64,000 nucleotides of DNA from an uncultured Phascolarctobacterium sp. (GCA_900544795.1 UQWM01000002.1:68532-132531); one strand, 5' to 3'. Numbered from the stretch's first letter, positions 53,165 to 62,055 are shown. The notes: generated from the letters alone by a model not told the origin. Numbers and translations are program-made.

Positions 53165-53709
53165 TGAAGAACATAGAAAAAATTGCTCAGAAGATAAAAA
53201 TATTGATCTTAGACGTTGATGGCGTTTTAACGGACGGCTCTATTTATCTTGATGCCGACCAGGAACTTTTTAAAAACTTCAATGCTAAAGATGGTATGGG
53301 TATCAGCTGTGCAGTGCGTTCAGGGCTGCCAGTGGCCATCATTACCGGCCGCCGCAGTCCTATTATCCGCAGACGCGCCCAGGAACTGGGCATAGCGGAT
53401 ATTTGTGAGGGCGTACAGGATAAAAAAAACGCTTTAGCGGCCTTATTAGAAAAGCATGGTTTGAATTTGGCTGAAGCAGCGTATGTTGGCGATGATTTGA
53501 ATGACTTGCCCGTGCTGAGCAGGGTAGGGTTGGCATGTGCGCCGGCCGATGCTGTGGAAGAAGTAAAAAATATCTGTAATTTCATCGCTTCCCAAAATGG
53601 TGGCCGTGGCGCCGTCCGTCAGATCGTTGAGCTTATTTTAAAGGCTCGCGGCGACTGGGATAAGATTGTAAAAAGCTATTTGCAGGAAGGACAGGGAGAC
53701 GCGCAATAA
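53164..53709 (+). CDS. kdsC: Kdo-8-phosphate phosphatase
   Basis: A 181-residue HAD phosphatase freeing Kdo from Kdo-8-phosphate. Nucleophile and acid in LDVDGVLTDG (18-27), then ITGRRSPII and YVGDDLNDLPVL. With kdsB, kdsA and kdsD it completes the Kdo pathway within 3 kb. Starts and ends with one-base overlaps. Confidence 0.95.
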   Translation: MKNIEKIAQKIKILILDVDGVLTDGSIYLDADQELFKNFNAKDGMGISCAVRSGLPVAIITGRRSPIIRRRAQELGIADICEGVQDKKNALAALLEKHGLNLAEAAYVGDDLNDLPVLSRVGLACAPADAVEEVKNICNFIASQNGGRGAVRQIVELILKARGDWDKIVKSYLQEGQGDAQ

Positions 53710-54611
53710 TGTGGCTTTACTATTTGCTGAAAACGATCAGTACAGTGGTTTCATGGCTGCCTTATAAGCTGGTAGTAAATATCGGTATCGGCGTAGGGCA
53801 CCTTTATCATACAATTGCAAAAAAACAAAGGATACGTGCCGAAGAAACAATCAAAGAACGGCTCGGTTATTCTGATGCGGAAGCTAAGCTTACGATAAAA
53901 TCTTTATTTACTAAACTGGGCGTAACCTTTATGGAAATAATGTATATGCCTGCCTTAAATAAAGATAATATTCGCGGCTTGGTAACTTTTGACCGCCCCG
54001 ATATTCTGTGGGAGGCATTGAGTGAAGGGCACGGCGTGGTGATGTTGGCTTGCCATATGGACAATTGGGAGTGGTTGGGAGCGGCTTTGGCCTTGAATGG
54101 TTTTCCAGTCAGCGCTGTTGAAAAACCGCAGCCTAACAGGGTCTACAGTAATTTTATGAACGAGCTGCGCAAGAACGCAGGTCAGGAAATATTCTCCCGT
54201 GGTACCAGCGAGATCTTAGGTTGTGCCAGGGCGATGAAAAAAGGCCGGATGTTGGGACTGGTTGCAGACCAGGACGGCGGCTATGATGGAATTTTCGTAC
54301 CGTTTTTAGGAAAAATGGCTGCTACTCCATCAGGCCCGGCATATTTTGCCAGAAAATTCAATGCGCCTATCATACCGATCTTTATCGTTCGTAAGGAAGG
54401 GTATTATGGACATCAGGCAATTATCAAGGATCCCATTTACTATGAAAATACCGGCGATAAAGAGATGGATGATTATCGCGTTACCTTAAAAATGACCAGA
54501 GTCGTAGAAGAAGTAATCAGAGAATATCCTGATAACTGGTTGTGGTTCCAGCACCGCTGGAATACTCCCTATACACCGAAAGGAAAGGAGCAGGAGCATG
54601 TTACGGAATAA
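53709..54611 (+). CDS. Lipid A late acyltransferase (LpxL/HtrB family), second copy
   Basis: A 300-residue homologue of the acyltransferase at 41 kb: N-terminal hydrophobic segment, HxxxxE/W-type motif CHMDNWEWLG near residue 117, and FQHRWN at the end. Lies between Kdo synthesis and Lpt export, consistent with acylation after Kdo transfer. Overlaps lptC by 14 nt. Confidence 0.88.
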   Translation: MWLYYLLKTISTVVSWLPYKLVVNIGIGVGHLYHTIAKKQRIRAEETIKERLGYSDAEAKLTIKSLFTKLGVTFMEIMYMPALNKDNIRGLVTFDRPDILWEALSEGHGVVMLACHMDNWEWLGAALALNGFPVSAVEKPQPNRVYSNFMNELRKNAGQEIFSRGTSEILGCARAMKKGRMLGLVADQDGGYDGIFVPFLGKMAATPSGPAYFARKFNAPIIPIFIVRKEGYYGHQAIIKDPIYYENTGDKEMDDYRVTLKMTRVVEEVIREYPDNWLWFQHRWNTPYTPKGKEQEHVTE

Positions 54612-55158
54612 AGGCTTCCAAATGATCGCAGCCGCAATTGTTATAACAGGCGCTATTATAGCCTGGCTGATGCTTGGCGGCGAGGCTCCTACCAATAATC
54701 CGGTCCCCAAAGAGAATACCGGTATGAACGCTAAAGTCAGAAACAGTACTCTTGCCAGAGAAGTTGATGGCAAAAAGGTCTGGGAGTTCACCGTTGAAGA
54801 GGTTGAACAGATCAAAAGCAGTGGTGAAGCAGTTTTAAAAGGCGTTAAGGGCAAAATTTACCGTGAGGATGGCAGTGTTTTAGACATCGTTGCCGGTGGC
54901 GGCAAAGTTTTAAACGAAGCTAAAGATTTTGAGCTGAACGGTAAAGTTGAGGCTGTTTTGTCGAGTGGCGGTAAACTGACGGCTGAAAGCATACGCTGGC
55001 AGCAGAACGAAGATATCATTACGGCCGCTGGCAATGTACGCCTGCTGAAAGACGATACTTTAGCGACCGGTGATAAAGCCATTACCAGCAGCGCTTTTGA
55101 AAGACTGAAATTAGAAGGGCATGCAGAAGTTCAGAGAGGCGGCGATTATAATGAATAA
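54598..55158 (+). CDS. lptC: LPS transport protein LptC
   Basis: A 186-residue bitopic protein: N-terminal membrane helix (about 7-26) and a periplasmic LptC/OstA-type beta-jellyroll (about 55-180) that passes LPS to LptA. The strand pattern (DGSVLDIVAGGGKVL, ESIRWQQNEDIITAAGNVRLL) is family-like. Sequence conservation in LptC is low; context with lptA and lptB settles it. Confidence 0.9.
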   Translation: MLRNKGFQMIAAAIVITGAIIAWLMLGGEAPTNNPVPKENTGMNAKVRNSTLAREVDGKKVWEFTVEEVEQIKSSGEAVLKGVKGKIYREDGSVLDIVAGGGKVLNEAKDFELNGKVEAVLSSGGKLTAESIRWQQNEDIITAAGNVRLLKDDTLATGDKAITSSAFERLKLEGHAEVQRGGDYNE

Positions 55159-55945
55159 ATTAAAAATAACTATATCGATGATCTTAGGAATAGTTTTTGT
55201 CGTAGGATTAATGAGCACTGCTTTGGCCAAAGGTTCTAATTTCAGTGTTAAGGCTGATACCATTGAATACGATATGCAGTCCGGCGATGGTACTGCTAAA
55301 GGCAACGTTGTCCTTAAGCAGGATGGCGGCACTGCTACGGCGGCTAATGCCGAATTTAACAGTAAAACCAAATCCGGTCGTCTGACAGGTGGTGTAGTTG
55401 CTGACCGTGATGATTCGCATGTTGTTTGCAACACTTTTGTCATGCATAATGAAGATTATTCTTCCGCTATTGGCGGCGCCCGCCTGACTAAAGGTGATAA
55501 AACCTTATCTTCTGACCGGGTCGATTATTATCAGGGCCGCGAATATGCAGAAACTATCGGTAACTGGGCTAAGCTTTCCATGACTGACGGCAGTGTTTTA
55601 GATGCCGCTAAGATCACTTATGAAGGTAAAAATGGTGTAGCTAATGCTACCGGCGGTGTAACTATTTCCAGCCCGCCCCGTGATCTTACTGCTTCTGCCG
55701 ATACAGCTGTCTATGAAACCAATAACAGCGGTTATATTGAATTGATCGGCAATGCCAAGGCTACTCAGGATGGCAATACAGTCGAAGGCAATCGTCTGCG
55801 TTTGAACAATACTTCCAACACGGCAGAGGCCAGCGGTAACGTAAAAATTGTTTATGTGCCTAAGCCGACTGTCAAAAGTGATGCTGTAACTACGGATGAA
55901 AATGCGGCAGGTCCGTCTGCCAAAGCACAGGCGGAGGTTGCCTAG
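55151..55945 (+). CDS. lptA: LPS transport periplasmic bridge protein LptA (OstA-like)
   Basis: A 264-residue exported protein with signal peptide (about 1-28, ending TALAK) and an extended OstA/LptA jellyroll (about 32-240). It is longer than E. coli LptA (185), giving more strands and perhaps needing fewer copies in the bridge. ATG 55151 chosen because a hydrophobic signal follows; it overlaps lptC by 8 nt. Confidence 0.92.
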   Translation: MNKLKITISMILGIVFVVGLMSTALAKGSNFSVKADTIEYDMQSGDGTAKGNVVLKQDGGTATAANAEFNSKTKSGRLTGGVVADRDDSHVVCNTFVMHNEDYSSAIGGARLTKGDKTLSSDRVDYYQGREYAETIGNWAKLSMTDGSVLDAAKITYEGKNGVANATGGVTISSPPRDLTASADTAVYETNNSGYIELIGNAKATQDGNTVEGNRLRLNNTSNTAEASGNVKIVYVPKPTVKSDAVTTDENAAGPSAKAQAEVA

Positions 55946-56664
55946 TGATTATTGAGACGAAAGATCTTGTAAAAGAATATTCGGGACGGCGGGTCGTAAA
56001 CCGCGTCAGTATCACTGTAGAGCAAGGCAGTGTAGTTGGTTTGCTGGGACCTAATGGCGCTGGCAAAACAACTACATTTTATATGATTGTTGGTATCGAG
56101 AAACCTGATGAAGGCTTTGTTACTCTTGATGGGCAGGATATTTCCTCGCTGGCGATGTATGAACGCGCCAGGGCAGGTATTGGCTATTTGCCGCAGGAAG
56201 CATCTATATTCCGCAAAATGACGGTTGAAGAAAACATTTTGGCTATTCTGGAAACGACTGCGATGACGGAAGAAGAGCGCATGGCGAAGATGAACTCTCT
56301 AATCGAAGAATTTCGCATCGACCATATCAGAAAAAACAAAGGCACAGAGCTTTCCGGCGGTGAGCGTAGGCGTGTAGAGATAGCGCGGGCTTTGGCTACC
56401 GATCCAGCTTTTATTCTGTTGGACGAGCCTTTTGCCGGGATCGATCCCATCGCGGTAGCGGATATTCAGGGCATGATCGCTCATTTAGCTAATCGTGGTA
56501 TTGGGATTTTGATAACTGACCATAACGTTAGAGAGACCTTAAGTATAGTAGATAAAGCATACATTCTTGCCAACGGTGAAATTTTGATTCATGGCGACAG
56601 CGAAACGATCGCTAATGATCCAACAGCACGTAAATATTATCTTGGCGAAAACTTTAGCATGTAG
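55945..56664 (+). CDS. lptB: LPS export ABC transporter ATPase LptB
   Basis: A 239-residue ABC ATPase. Walker A GPNGAGKTT, signature LSGGERRRVEIARAL, Walker B FILLDEPFAGIDP. The FAGIDPIAVADIQ segment after Walker B is characteristic of LptB. GTG start overlapping the lptA stop by one base. Confidence 0.96.
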   Translation: MIIETKDLVKEYSGRRVVNRVSITVEQGSVVGLLGPNGAGKTTTFYMIVGIEKPDEGFVTLDGQDISSLAMYERARAGIGYLPQEASIFRKMTVEENILAILETTAMTEEERMAKMNSLIEEFRIDHIRKNKGTELSGGERRRVEIARALATDPAFILLDEPFAGIDPIAVADIQGMIAHLANRGIGILITDHNVRETLSIVDKAYILANGEILIHGDSETIANDPTARKYYLGENFSM

Positions 56665-56675
56665 GAGGAATAAGG

Positions 56676-57767
56676 ATGCGTTTACGTTTACTGGATCGTT
56701 ATGTTTTAAGTGAATTATTGTATCCGTTTATTTTTGGCATCGCTTCTTTCTCCAGTATTTTTATTGCCAGCTCCATGCTGTTCAAGCTTACGCAATACAT
56801 GACTAAATACGGAGCCTCAGGAGAAACTATTGCCAGATTGTTTATGTATAGCTTGCCGGAGGTAGTAAACTATACTTTCCCTATGTCGATGCTGTTGGCA
56901 TCTTTGATGGCTTTTGGTAAGCTGTCGGGCAGCAGCGAGATCGTAGCGATGAAGTCAGGTGGCGTCAGTTATTACCGTATCGTGGCGCCGGTACTGATAG
57001 TAGCATTTTTTGTGAGCATGTTTTCTGTAGTTTGGGCCGAGAAGGTAGTGCCGGCGGCAAAGGTGCAGTACGGCAGGATCTTGGAATACGAAATCAAAAA
57101 TAACACCAGGCCGCGGACCCAGGATCATGTTATCATTAAAACACTAAGCGGCAGTACCCAGCGTATTACATATGCCCGCAGCTTCGATGAAGCCAAGGGC
57201 CTGATGGAAAATATTACTATCGAAGAATTTGAAAAATCACATTTAGCAAGAATACAGACCGCCAAACAGGCTTACTGGGAACATGGTTCCTGGCGTTTGG
57301 AAGACGGTACGGTTTATACGATGAATGAAGCTGAGGGCATACGTAGCTCGGCTAAATTTACAGAACAGGTCATTCCACTGGACGTAACGCCACGGGAAAT
57401 TTCCTGGGAGCAAAAAGAGCCTGAAGAAATGACGATCAGGGAACTGCGCGAATATATTTCTGTTTTAGAGCGTCAGCATCAGCCGACGGCGCGCCAATGG
57501 TGTGAGATCTATATGCGTATTTCCATTCCGCTGGCCAGCTTCTTCTTCGCTATGATCGGCGCCCCTCTGGGAACGCAGAAGCAGCGTACAAGCTCGTCTA
57601 TCGGACTGGGCATCAGTATCATCGTCATCTTCATTTATTATGCGATAATGACTTTGACTACAGGCCTTGGCAAAGGTGGCGTAATGAACCCGCTGCTGGC
57701 CTGCATCATTCCAAATTTGATTTGTTTAGCCGCAGGTGTATATTTGCTGCGGCAGAAAAATGCTTAA
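56676..57767 (+). CDS. LPS export permease, LptF/LptG family
   Basis: A 363-residue YjgP/YjgQ-type permease with six membrane helices split by a periplasmic jellyroll (about 130-265). Start LLDRYVLSELLYPFIFG is typical. Only one such gene is in the block, whereas Proteobacteria have both lptF and lptG; either it pairs with itself or the second gene is elsewhere. ATG 56676 after GGAGGAATAAG. Confidence 0.93.
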   Translation: MRLRLLDRYVLSELLYPFIFGIASFSSIFIASSMLFKLTQYMTKYGASGETIARLFMYSLPEVVNYTFPMSMLLASLMAFGKLSGSSEIVAMKSGGVSYYRIVAPVLIVAFFVSMFSVVWAEKVVPAAKVQYGRILEYEIKNNTRPRTQDHVIIKTLSGSTQRITYARSFDEAKGLMENITIEEFEKSHLARIQTAKQAYWEHGSWRLEDGTVYTMNEAEGIRSSAKFTEQVIPLDVTPREISWEQKEPEEMTIRELREYISVLERQHQPTARQWCEIYMRISIPLASFFFAMIGAPLGTQKQRTSSSIGLGISIIVIFIYYAIMTLTTGLGKGGVMNPLLACIIPNLICLAAGVYLLRQKNA

Positions 57768-57798
57768 GCACGATATTTAAAGTAAAGGAGGTGTGTTC

Positions 57799-58971
57799 AT
57801 GTTCGGATTACGGTTGATTTTGGTGCTGGCGGTTGTAGGTGGTTTGATTGCTTTTATCGGCGACAAGCTTGGCAGCAAGATCGGCAAGAAAAAATTATCA
57901 GTGTTTGGGCTGCGCCCTTATCATACATCAGTTCTGATGACCGTCATCACCGGAATCTTGATCGCCTCCATTACTCTGGTTACTATGGCTGTTGCTTCTG
58001 ACAGCGCCAGGACCGCTATGTTCGGCATGGAAAAGCTGCAGAACGAATTGGTTGCTCTGAACAAAGAAAAAGCGCAGGCCGCGGTAGTGTTGGAACAGGC
58101 GCAGGCCGATGTAGCTGCCAAAAATCAGTCTATCAGAGAATTGGACGAGCAGATCAAAGCAAGTGCGGCTGAAAAAGCGGCGATCGAAAACCAGCTGGTC
58201 TCAGCCCGTCAAAATTACGAAGAAGCTAAAGGGCAGCTGCAGCATGCACAAACGGCAGTTGGCGAACTATCACAGGCCAAGCAGTCTTTGGAAGGCGAAG
58301 TAAACGACCTTGAGCAGATGACGGAACGTCTGCGTCGTGGCATTTTAGCTATCCGCGAGGGACAGGTGGTTTTCCGCAGTGGTGAAGTAGTATATGCAGG
58401 CGTTCTTAAAGGCGGACTGAATGATGAAGAAAATAACAGGCAGATGCAGCTCTTTTTGGCTACAGCCAACGAAGTGGCTTTGCACCGCATGGGTATAGAA
58501 GCGGAAGAACCTGTACAGGCGATCTGGATGCCGAATGAAGTCATTGAAGAAGCTCTGTCCAGGGTCAAAGCATCGCCGGGCAATATTTTTGTCAGGGTCA
58601 GGACCGTCGCTAATATCATTGCCGGTGAACCGGCAGTCTGCACTTTGGAATTGGCGGCAGACAACCGCGTTTATAAAAATAATGAACTGATCTTCAGCAA
58701 AGAAATAGACCTGAAGCGCAGTGAAAGCAGTATGAACGGTGAAATACTTGAGTTTTTAGCCGATATCAACCGTGTGGCTGTAGCTGCCGGCGTCATCCCC
58801 GATCCGTTGACAGGAAAAGTGGGCAATATGGATGCTGGCACAATGGTAGAAACAGGCGAAAAAATGGCTAAATACGGCGGTAAGGTGCTTTTAAAAGCTT
58901 ATGCCAAAGGCGACATCAATGCTTCCGGACCGGTTTTACTGCGGTTAGAGGTTGAAAATGCCGAAAAATAA
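57799..58971 (+). CDS. DUF3084 family membrane protein
   Basis: A 390-residue protein with two N-terminal membrane helices (about 3-24 and 45-66), a coiled coil (about 80-180, Glu/Gln/Ala-rich) and a C-terminal globular part. This is the DUF3084 layout, known mostly from cyanobacteria and Negativicutes; function unknown. It follows the Lpt permease by 31 nt and overlaps the next gene by 14 nt. ATG 57799 follows AAAGGAGGTGTG. Confidence 0.82.
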   Translation: MFGLRLILVLAVVGGLIAFIGDKLGSKIGKKKLSVFGLRPYHTSVLMTVITGILIASITLVTMAVASDSARTAMFGMEKLQNELVALNKEKAQAAVVLEQAQADVAAKNQSIRELDEQIKASAAEKAAIENQLVSARQNYEEAKGQLQHAQTAVGELSQAKQSLEGEVNDLEQMTERLRRGILAIREGQVVFRSGEVVYAGVLKGGLNDEENNRQMQLFLATANEVALHRMGIEAEEPVQAIWMPNEVIEEALSRVKASPGNIFVRVRTVANIIAGEPAVCTLELAADNRVYKNNELIFSKEIDLKRSESSMNGEILEFLADINRVAVAAGVIPDPLTGKVGNMDAGTMVETGEKMAKYGGKVLLKAYAKGDINASGPVLLRLEVENAEK

Positions 58972-59365
58972 GCTTTGGTATCTGGGCGTCGATCCGGGCA
59001 GTGCCAAAACGGGCGTAGCCTGGCTTGAGGACGATGGAACAATTACTAAGACTGCTGTTATTGCAACAGAAAAACTGGCTGCGGCTTTGCCGCAAATATT
59101 CAGCGAAGGTCCGGCGGCCGTTATCATCGGCAACGGCACCAACAGCGCTAATGTCAAAACCATGCTGGCAGCCGCAGCTTCTGGCACAGATATTGTGACC
59201 GTAGAAGAAAGCTACAGTACGGAAGATGCACGCCAGCTGTACTGGCAGGAAAATCCTCCCCTGGGCTGGCGCAAGCTCGTACCGTTGGGGTTGCAGGTCC
59301 CGCCCGTTAACCTTGACGGCTATGCAGCAGCGGTATTGGTTCGGCGTTATCTAAAGCAGAAATAA
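58958..59365 (+). CDS. RuvC/YqgF-fold nuclease-like protein
   Basis: A 135-residue protein with an RNase H-like fold start, YLGVDPGSAKTGVAW, as in RuvC and YqgF resolvase-like families; VEESYSTEDARQLYW and LDGYAAAVLV match the later conserved segments. As I recall, a similar small gene stands beside DUF3084 in cyanobacteria, so the pair may be conserved. Substrate unknown. Starts inside the end of the DUF3084 gene. Confidence 0.75.
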   Translation: MPKNKLWYLGVDPGSAKTGVAWLEDDGTITKTAVIATEKLAAALPQIFSEGPAAVIIGNGTNSANVKTMLAAAASGTDIVTVEESYSTEDARQLYWQENPPLGWRKLVPLGLQVPPVNLDGYAAAVLVRRYLKQK

Positions 59366-59367
59366 GT

Positions 59368-59397
59368 AAAAGCACAGGGGAAACCCTGTGCTTTTTT
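59368..59397 (+). terminator. Terminator closing the outer-membrane block
   Basis: AAAAGCACAGGG / CCCTGTGCTTTT around a GAAA loop, with a T tail. Strong. Confidence 0.92.
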
Positions 59398-59474
59398 GCA
59401 GGTAAATGGCAGGCTGCGGCGAATAATAATCAAAGTAAGATAGTCAGTTTAGTCGTGAGGGGAGTTGCGAGGAT

Positions 59475-61013
59475 ATGAAAAAGCTGCGATGTTTTAGCTG
59501 CTGGTTTTTGATAATGCTTTTACTGTTGCTTTCGGCAGCAGTGTCGGCGGCAGAAAAACCGCTGGTAGAAATAGATATCTACAGTATCAATGACTTCCAT
59601 GGGCATTTGCGTGCCGAAGGTACAGACCCGGGTATATCTTGTTTGTCGGCCACAGTAAACGCTCTGATGAAGCAAAATCCGACAGGATCGCTGCTGCTGG
59701 GCGGCGGCGATATGTTTAGCGGTACGATAGATGCGAATGAATATCAGAGTATGACGTCCGTTATGGCTATGAACAGAATGCCATTTGCAGCGAATGTTGC
59801 CGGCAACCATATTTTTGACTATCCGCTGGATGTAATCAAAAAACAGGCCTCAGCGGCGCAATTTACCCTTCTGAGCGCCAATATCCTTGCTGTGGAGACC
59901 GGTAAAGTGGCGGAACCATTTCAGCCCTATAGTCTGCTAGCGCGCAATGGTTTGACGATCGGCGTGGTCGGATTGACCACTGGCGAAACAAAAACCAAAG
60001 TTTCCCAGGCCAACCTGAAAGGATTGAAGATATTGCCGCCGGAGCAGGTTGCCCAGCAGTATATTGACGAGGTCAGGAGCAAGGGGGCCGACATCGTCGT
60101 TTTGCTGACCCATATCGGCAGCGTGCAGGGTGATGGCAGCAATGTAGAAGGTGAAATAGTACCGGTTTTGCAGAAGCTGCATGGCTTTGACGCCGTCGTC
60201 ACCGCCCATTCACATTTATGCGTCAGCGGCACGGTAGCCGGTGTACCAGTGGTGCAGGCAGGCTGTTATGGTGAAGCTGTCGGCAGGATACATCTGCTCT
60301 ATGCCAGGGCGGAGAAAAAAGTAGTCGCCGCCAGTACCAGGGTCTATAAACTGGCCGATTTACCACGTTTGCAGGATGCGGCGATGGAAAAGCTGTTGGA
60401 GCCGATATTTAAAGACGTCGACGCTAAATATAATACTGTACTTGCTGTTAACCAGCAGCTACTGACCAATGACCGCAACGACGCCTCTATGGTGGGCGAT
60501 TATTTTATGGATCTGCTCCAAAGCGGCTTCAAAGCTGACGTAGCCCTCTATAACGGCGGTGCTGTCCGCGATGTGCTGCCTGCCGGTACGGTAACGGCGC
60601 GGACGCTGATCAAAATCTTTCCATTTGACAGCACCCTATATGTGGGCGAGGTCAAAGGCAGTGACCTGCGGCAGGTTTTTGAACACGGGCTAGGCAACGC
60701 CGCTATCAGCAGGCTGCGCTTTGCCGGTGTGCAGGTCACTGCTGATGTCAGTAAACCCGAAGGCCAGCGCATCAGCAGGCTGGTGCTGGCTGACGGCAGC
60801 GCTGTAGTTGATGATAAATACTATAAGGTCGTAAGCAATGATTTTATGTTCAGTGGCGGCGACGGTTTCGGCAGCCTGAAAAATGCCCGCAATTTACGTG
60901 ACTGCGGTAAGGATAAGGTTTTCTTTTCTTTTGCTCTGCGCAGTTTCAAAACAATAAACTATTCGGCGGATAGCCGCTTGCAACTAATTGGCAGAGGAGA
61001 AAAAAATGGATAA
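59475..61013 (+). CDS. Exported 5'-nucleotidase/metallophosphatase (UshA-like)
   Basis: A 512-residue exported enzyme: signal peptide (about 1-27), calcineurin-like metallophosphatase domain (about 33-290) and 5'-nucleotidase C-terminal domain (about 330-490). Metal motifs: NDFHGH, GGGDMFSG, GNHIFD and TAHSHL. The GNH motif is followed by Ile where most relatives have Glu (GNHEFD). It should release phosphate from nucleotides or other phosphoesters in the periplasm. ATG 59475 follows GAGGGGAG. Confidence 0.9.
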   Translation: MKKLRCFSCWFLIMLLLLLSAAVSAAEKPLVEIDIYSINDFHGHLRAEGTDPGISCLSATVNALMKQNPTGSLLLGGGDMFSGTIDANEYQSMTSVMAMNRMPFAANVAGNHIFDYPLDVIKKQASAAQFTLLSANILAVETGKVAEPFQPYSLLARNGLTIGVVGLTTGETKTKVSQANLKGLKILPPEQVAQQYIDEVRSKGADIVVLLTHIGSVQGDGSNVEGEIVPVLQKLHGFDAVVTAHSHLCVSGTVAGVPVVQAGCYGEAVGRIHLLYARAEKKVVAASTRVYKLADLPRLQDAAMEKLLEPIFKDVDAKYNTVLAVNQQLLTNDRNDASMVGDYFMDLLQSGFKADVALYNGGAVRDVLPAGTVTARTLIKIFPFDSTLYVGEVKGSDLRQVFEHGLGNAAISRLRFAGVQVTADVSKPEGQRISRLVLADGSAVVDDKYYKVVSNDFMFSGGDGFGSLKNARNLRDCGKDKVFFSFALRSFKTINYSADSRLQLIGRGEKNG

Positions 61014-61644
61014 CTTGATGCAGCTCAGTTGTGAAGAATTTTTAGCAAAACTGGCGTCGAAAGACGCAGTCCCAGGCGGTGGTGGTGCCGCTGCTTTAAG
61101 CGGTGCTGTTGGCGCTGCTTTGACATCCATGGTCGCCAATCTGACTGTTGGCAAAGAGAAATTTATGGCAGTGGAAGGCGAAATGCTACGGCTGCTGGCT
61201 GCCGGCGAATATCTGCGGCGTGAGCTGCTGGTACTGGCGCAGGAAGATGCCAGAGTTTTTGACGCCTTTATGAACTGTTATAAAATGCCAAAAAATACCG
61301 AAACAGAAAAAGAGCTGCGTGCCGCTAAAATTCAGGAAGCCGCTGAAATGGCTGCTTCCATTCCGCTACGAATAGGCGAAAAGAGTTTGTCGGTTTTGCT
61401 GCTGGCGGCAGAAGCTGCCGAATTAGGCAATCCTGCCGTCATTACGGATGCGGCTGTCGCCGCCCTGACGGGGAGGGCAGCTGTGCGCAGCGCCATTTAT
61501 AACGTCAGGATCAATTTGCAGCTGATCAAAAATGAAGCCTATCGTTCCGTTACTACGGCCAGGCTCGAGGAACTGGAGCGGGAAGCGGCAGAGCTGGAAA
61601 TTAAGATTTTGGCACAAGTGGACAAAGTATTGGCATTAGCTTAG
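61006..61644 (+). CDS. FchA-like cyclodeaminase/cyclohydrolase family protein
   Basis: A 212-residue helical protein of the formiminotransferase-cyclodeaminase family: SKDAVPGGGGAAALSGAVGAAL (pattern near residue 20) and VAALTGRAAVRSAIYNVRIN are the signatures. Members act as methenyl-tetrahydrofolate cyclohydrolase or formimino-tetrahydrofolate cyclodeaminase; which one cannot be read here. Histidine degradation genes are absent nearby. ATG 61006 after AGAGGAG overlaps the nucleotidase gene by 8 nt. Confidence 0.88.
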   Translation: MDNLMQLSCEEFLAKLASKDAVPGGGGAAALSGAVGAALTSMVANLTVGKEKFMAVEGEMLRLLAAGEYLRRELLVLAQEDARVFDAFMNCYKMPKNTETEKELRAAKIQEAAEMAASIPLRIGEKSLSVLLLAAEAAELGNPAVITDAAVAALTGRAAVRSAIYNVRINLQLIKNEAYRSVTTARLEELEREAAELEIKILAQVDKVLALA

Positions 61645-61655
61645 AATATTATTTT

Positions 61656-61683
61656 ACAGACCGGGGAGCCGGTCTGTTTTTTT
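61656..61683 (+). terminator. Terminator after the FchA-like gene
   Basis: ACAGACCGG / CCGGTCTGT around a GGAG loop, with a run of seven Ts. Confidence 0.92.
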
Positions 61684-61763
61684 ATAAAAGTTACTTTTGA
61701 GAAAGTTTTCTGACAATTCACATAAAGTTCACTGTTTAGCCTAACTTAAGACAAAAGCTTTTG

Positions 61764-61780
61764 CTATGCTATAAGCATAG
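61764..61780 (+). promoter_or_regulatory. Palindrome over the -10 box of the thioredoxin-like gene
   Basis: CTATGCT-ATA-AGCATAG, a perfect 7-bp inverted repeat. It contains an extended -10 (TGCTATAAG), so a protein bound here would block the promoter. Upstream, TTAGCCTAACTTAAG at 61736-61750 holds no clear -35. Confidence 0.5.
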
Positions 61781-61812
61781 AGAAAGAACAGGAAAAAGCG
61801 AAGGTGATACGA

Positions 61813-62055
61813 ATGCACATAAAGGTTTTAGGGCCTATGACCAAGCAATGTGAATTGTTGTTGCAGAATGCAGCCATCGCGGCTAAAAAGCTCAAATGCC
61901 ATGCCGAATTTGAACGTGTCAACGATTTGCGGCGCGTGGTAGCATACGGAGTTATGGCCTTGCCAGCCTTAGTTATTGACGAAAAGGTCGTTGCAGGCGG
62001 CAGTGTGTTGCCGGTGGAAGAAATAATGGAGATCATCAAACATTTAAATTGTTGA
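61813..62055 (+). CDS. Thioredoxin-fold protein with single active-site cysteine
   Basis: An 80-residue protein of the small thioredoxin-like family (redox-active disulfide protein 2 type): IKVLGPMTKQCELLLQN start and GVMALPALVIDEKVVAGG with the cis-proline. The usual CxxC reads TxxC: the first cysteine is replaced, leaving C18 (GPMTKQC). It may act through a mixed disulfide or as a binding protein. ATG 61813 after GAAGGTGAT. Confidence 0.8.
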   Translation: MHIKVLGPMTKQCELLLQNAAIAAKKLKCHAEFERVNDLRRVVAYGVMALPALVIDEKVVAGGSVLPVEEIMEIIKHLNC

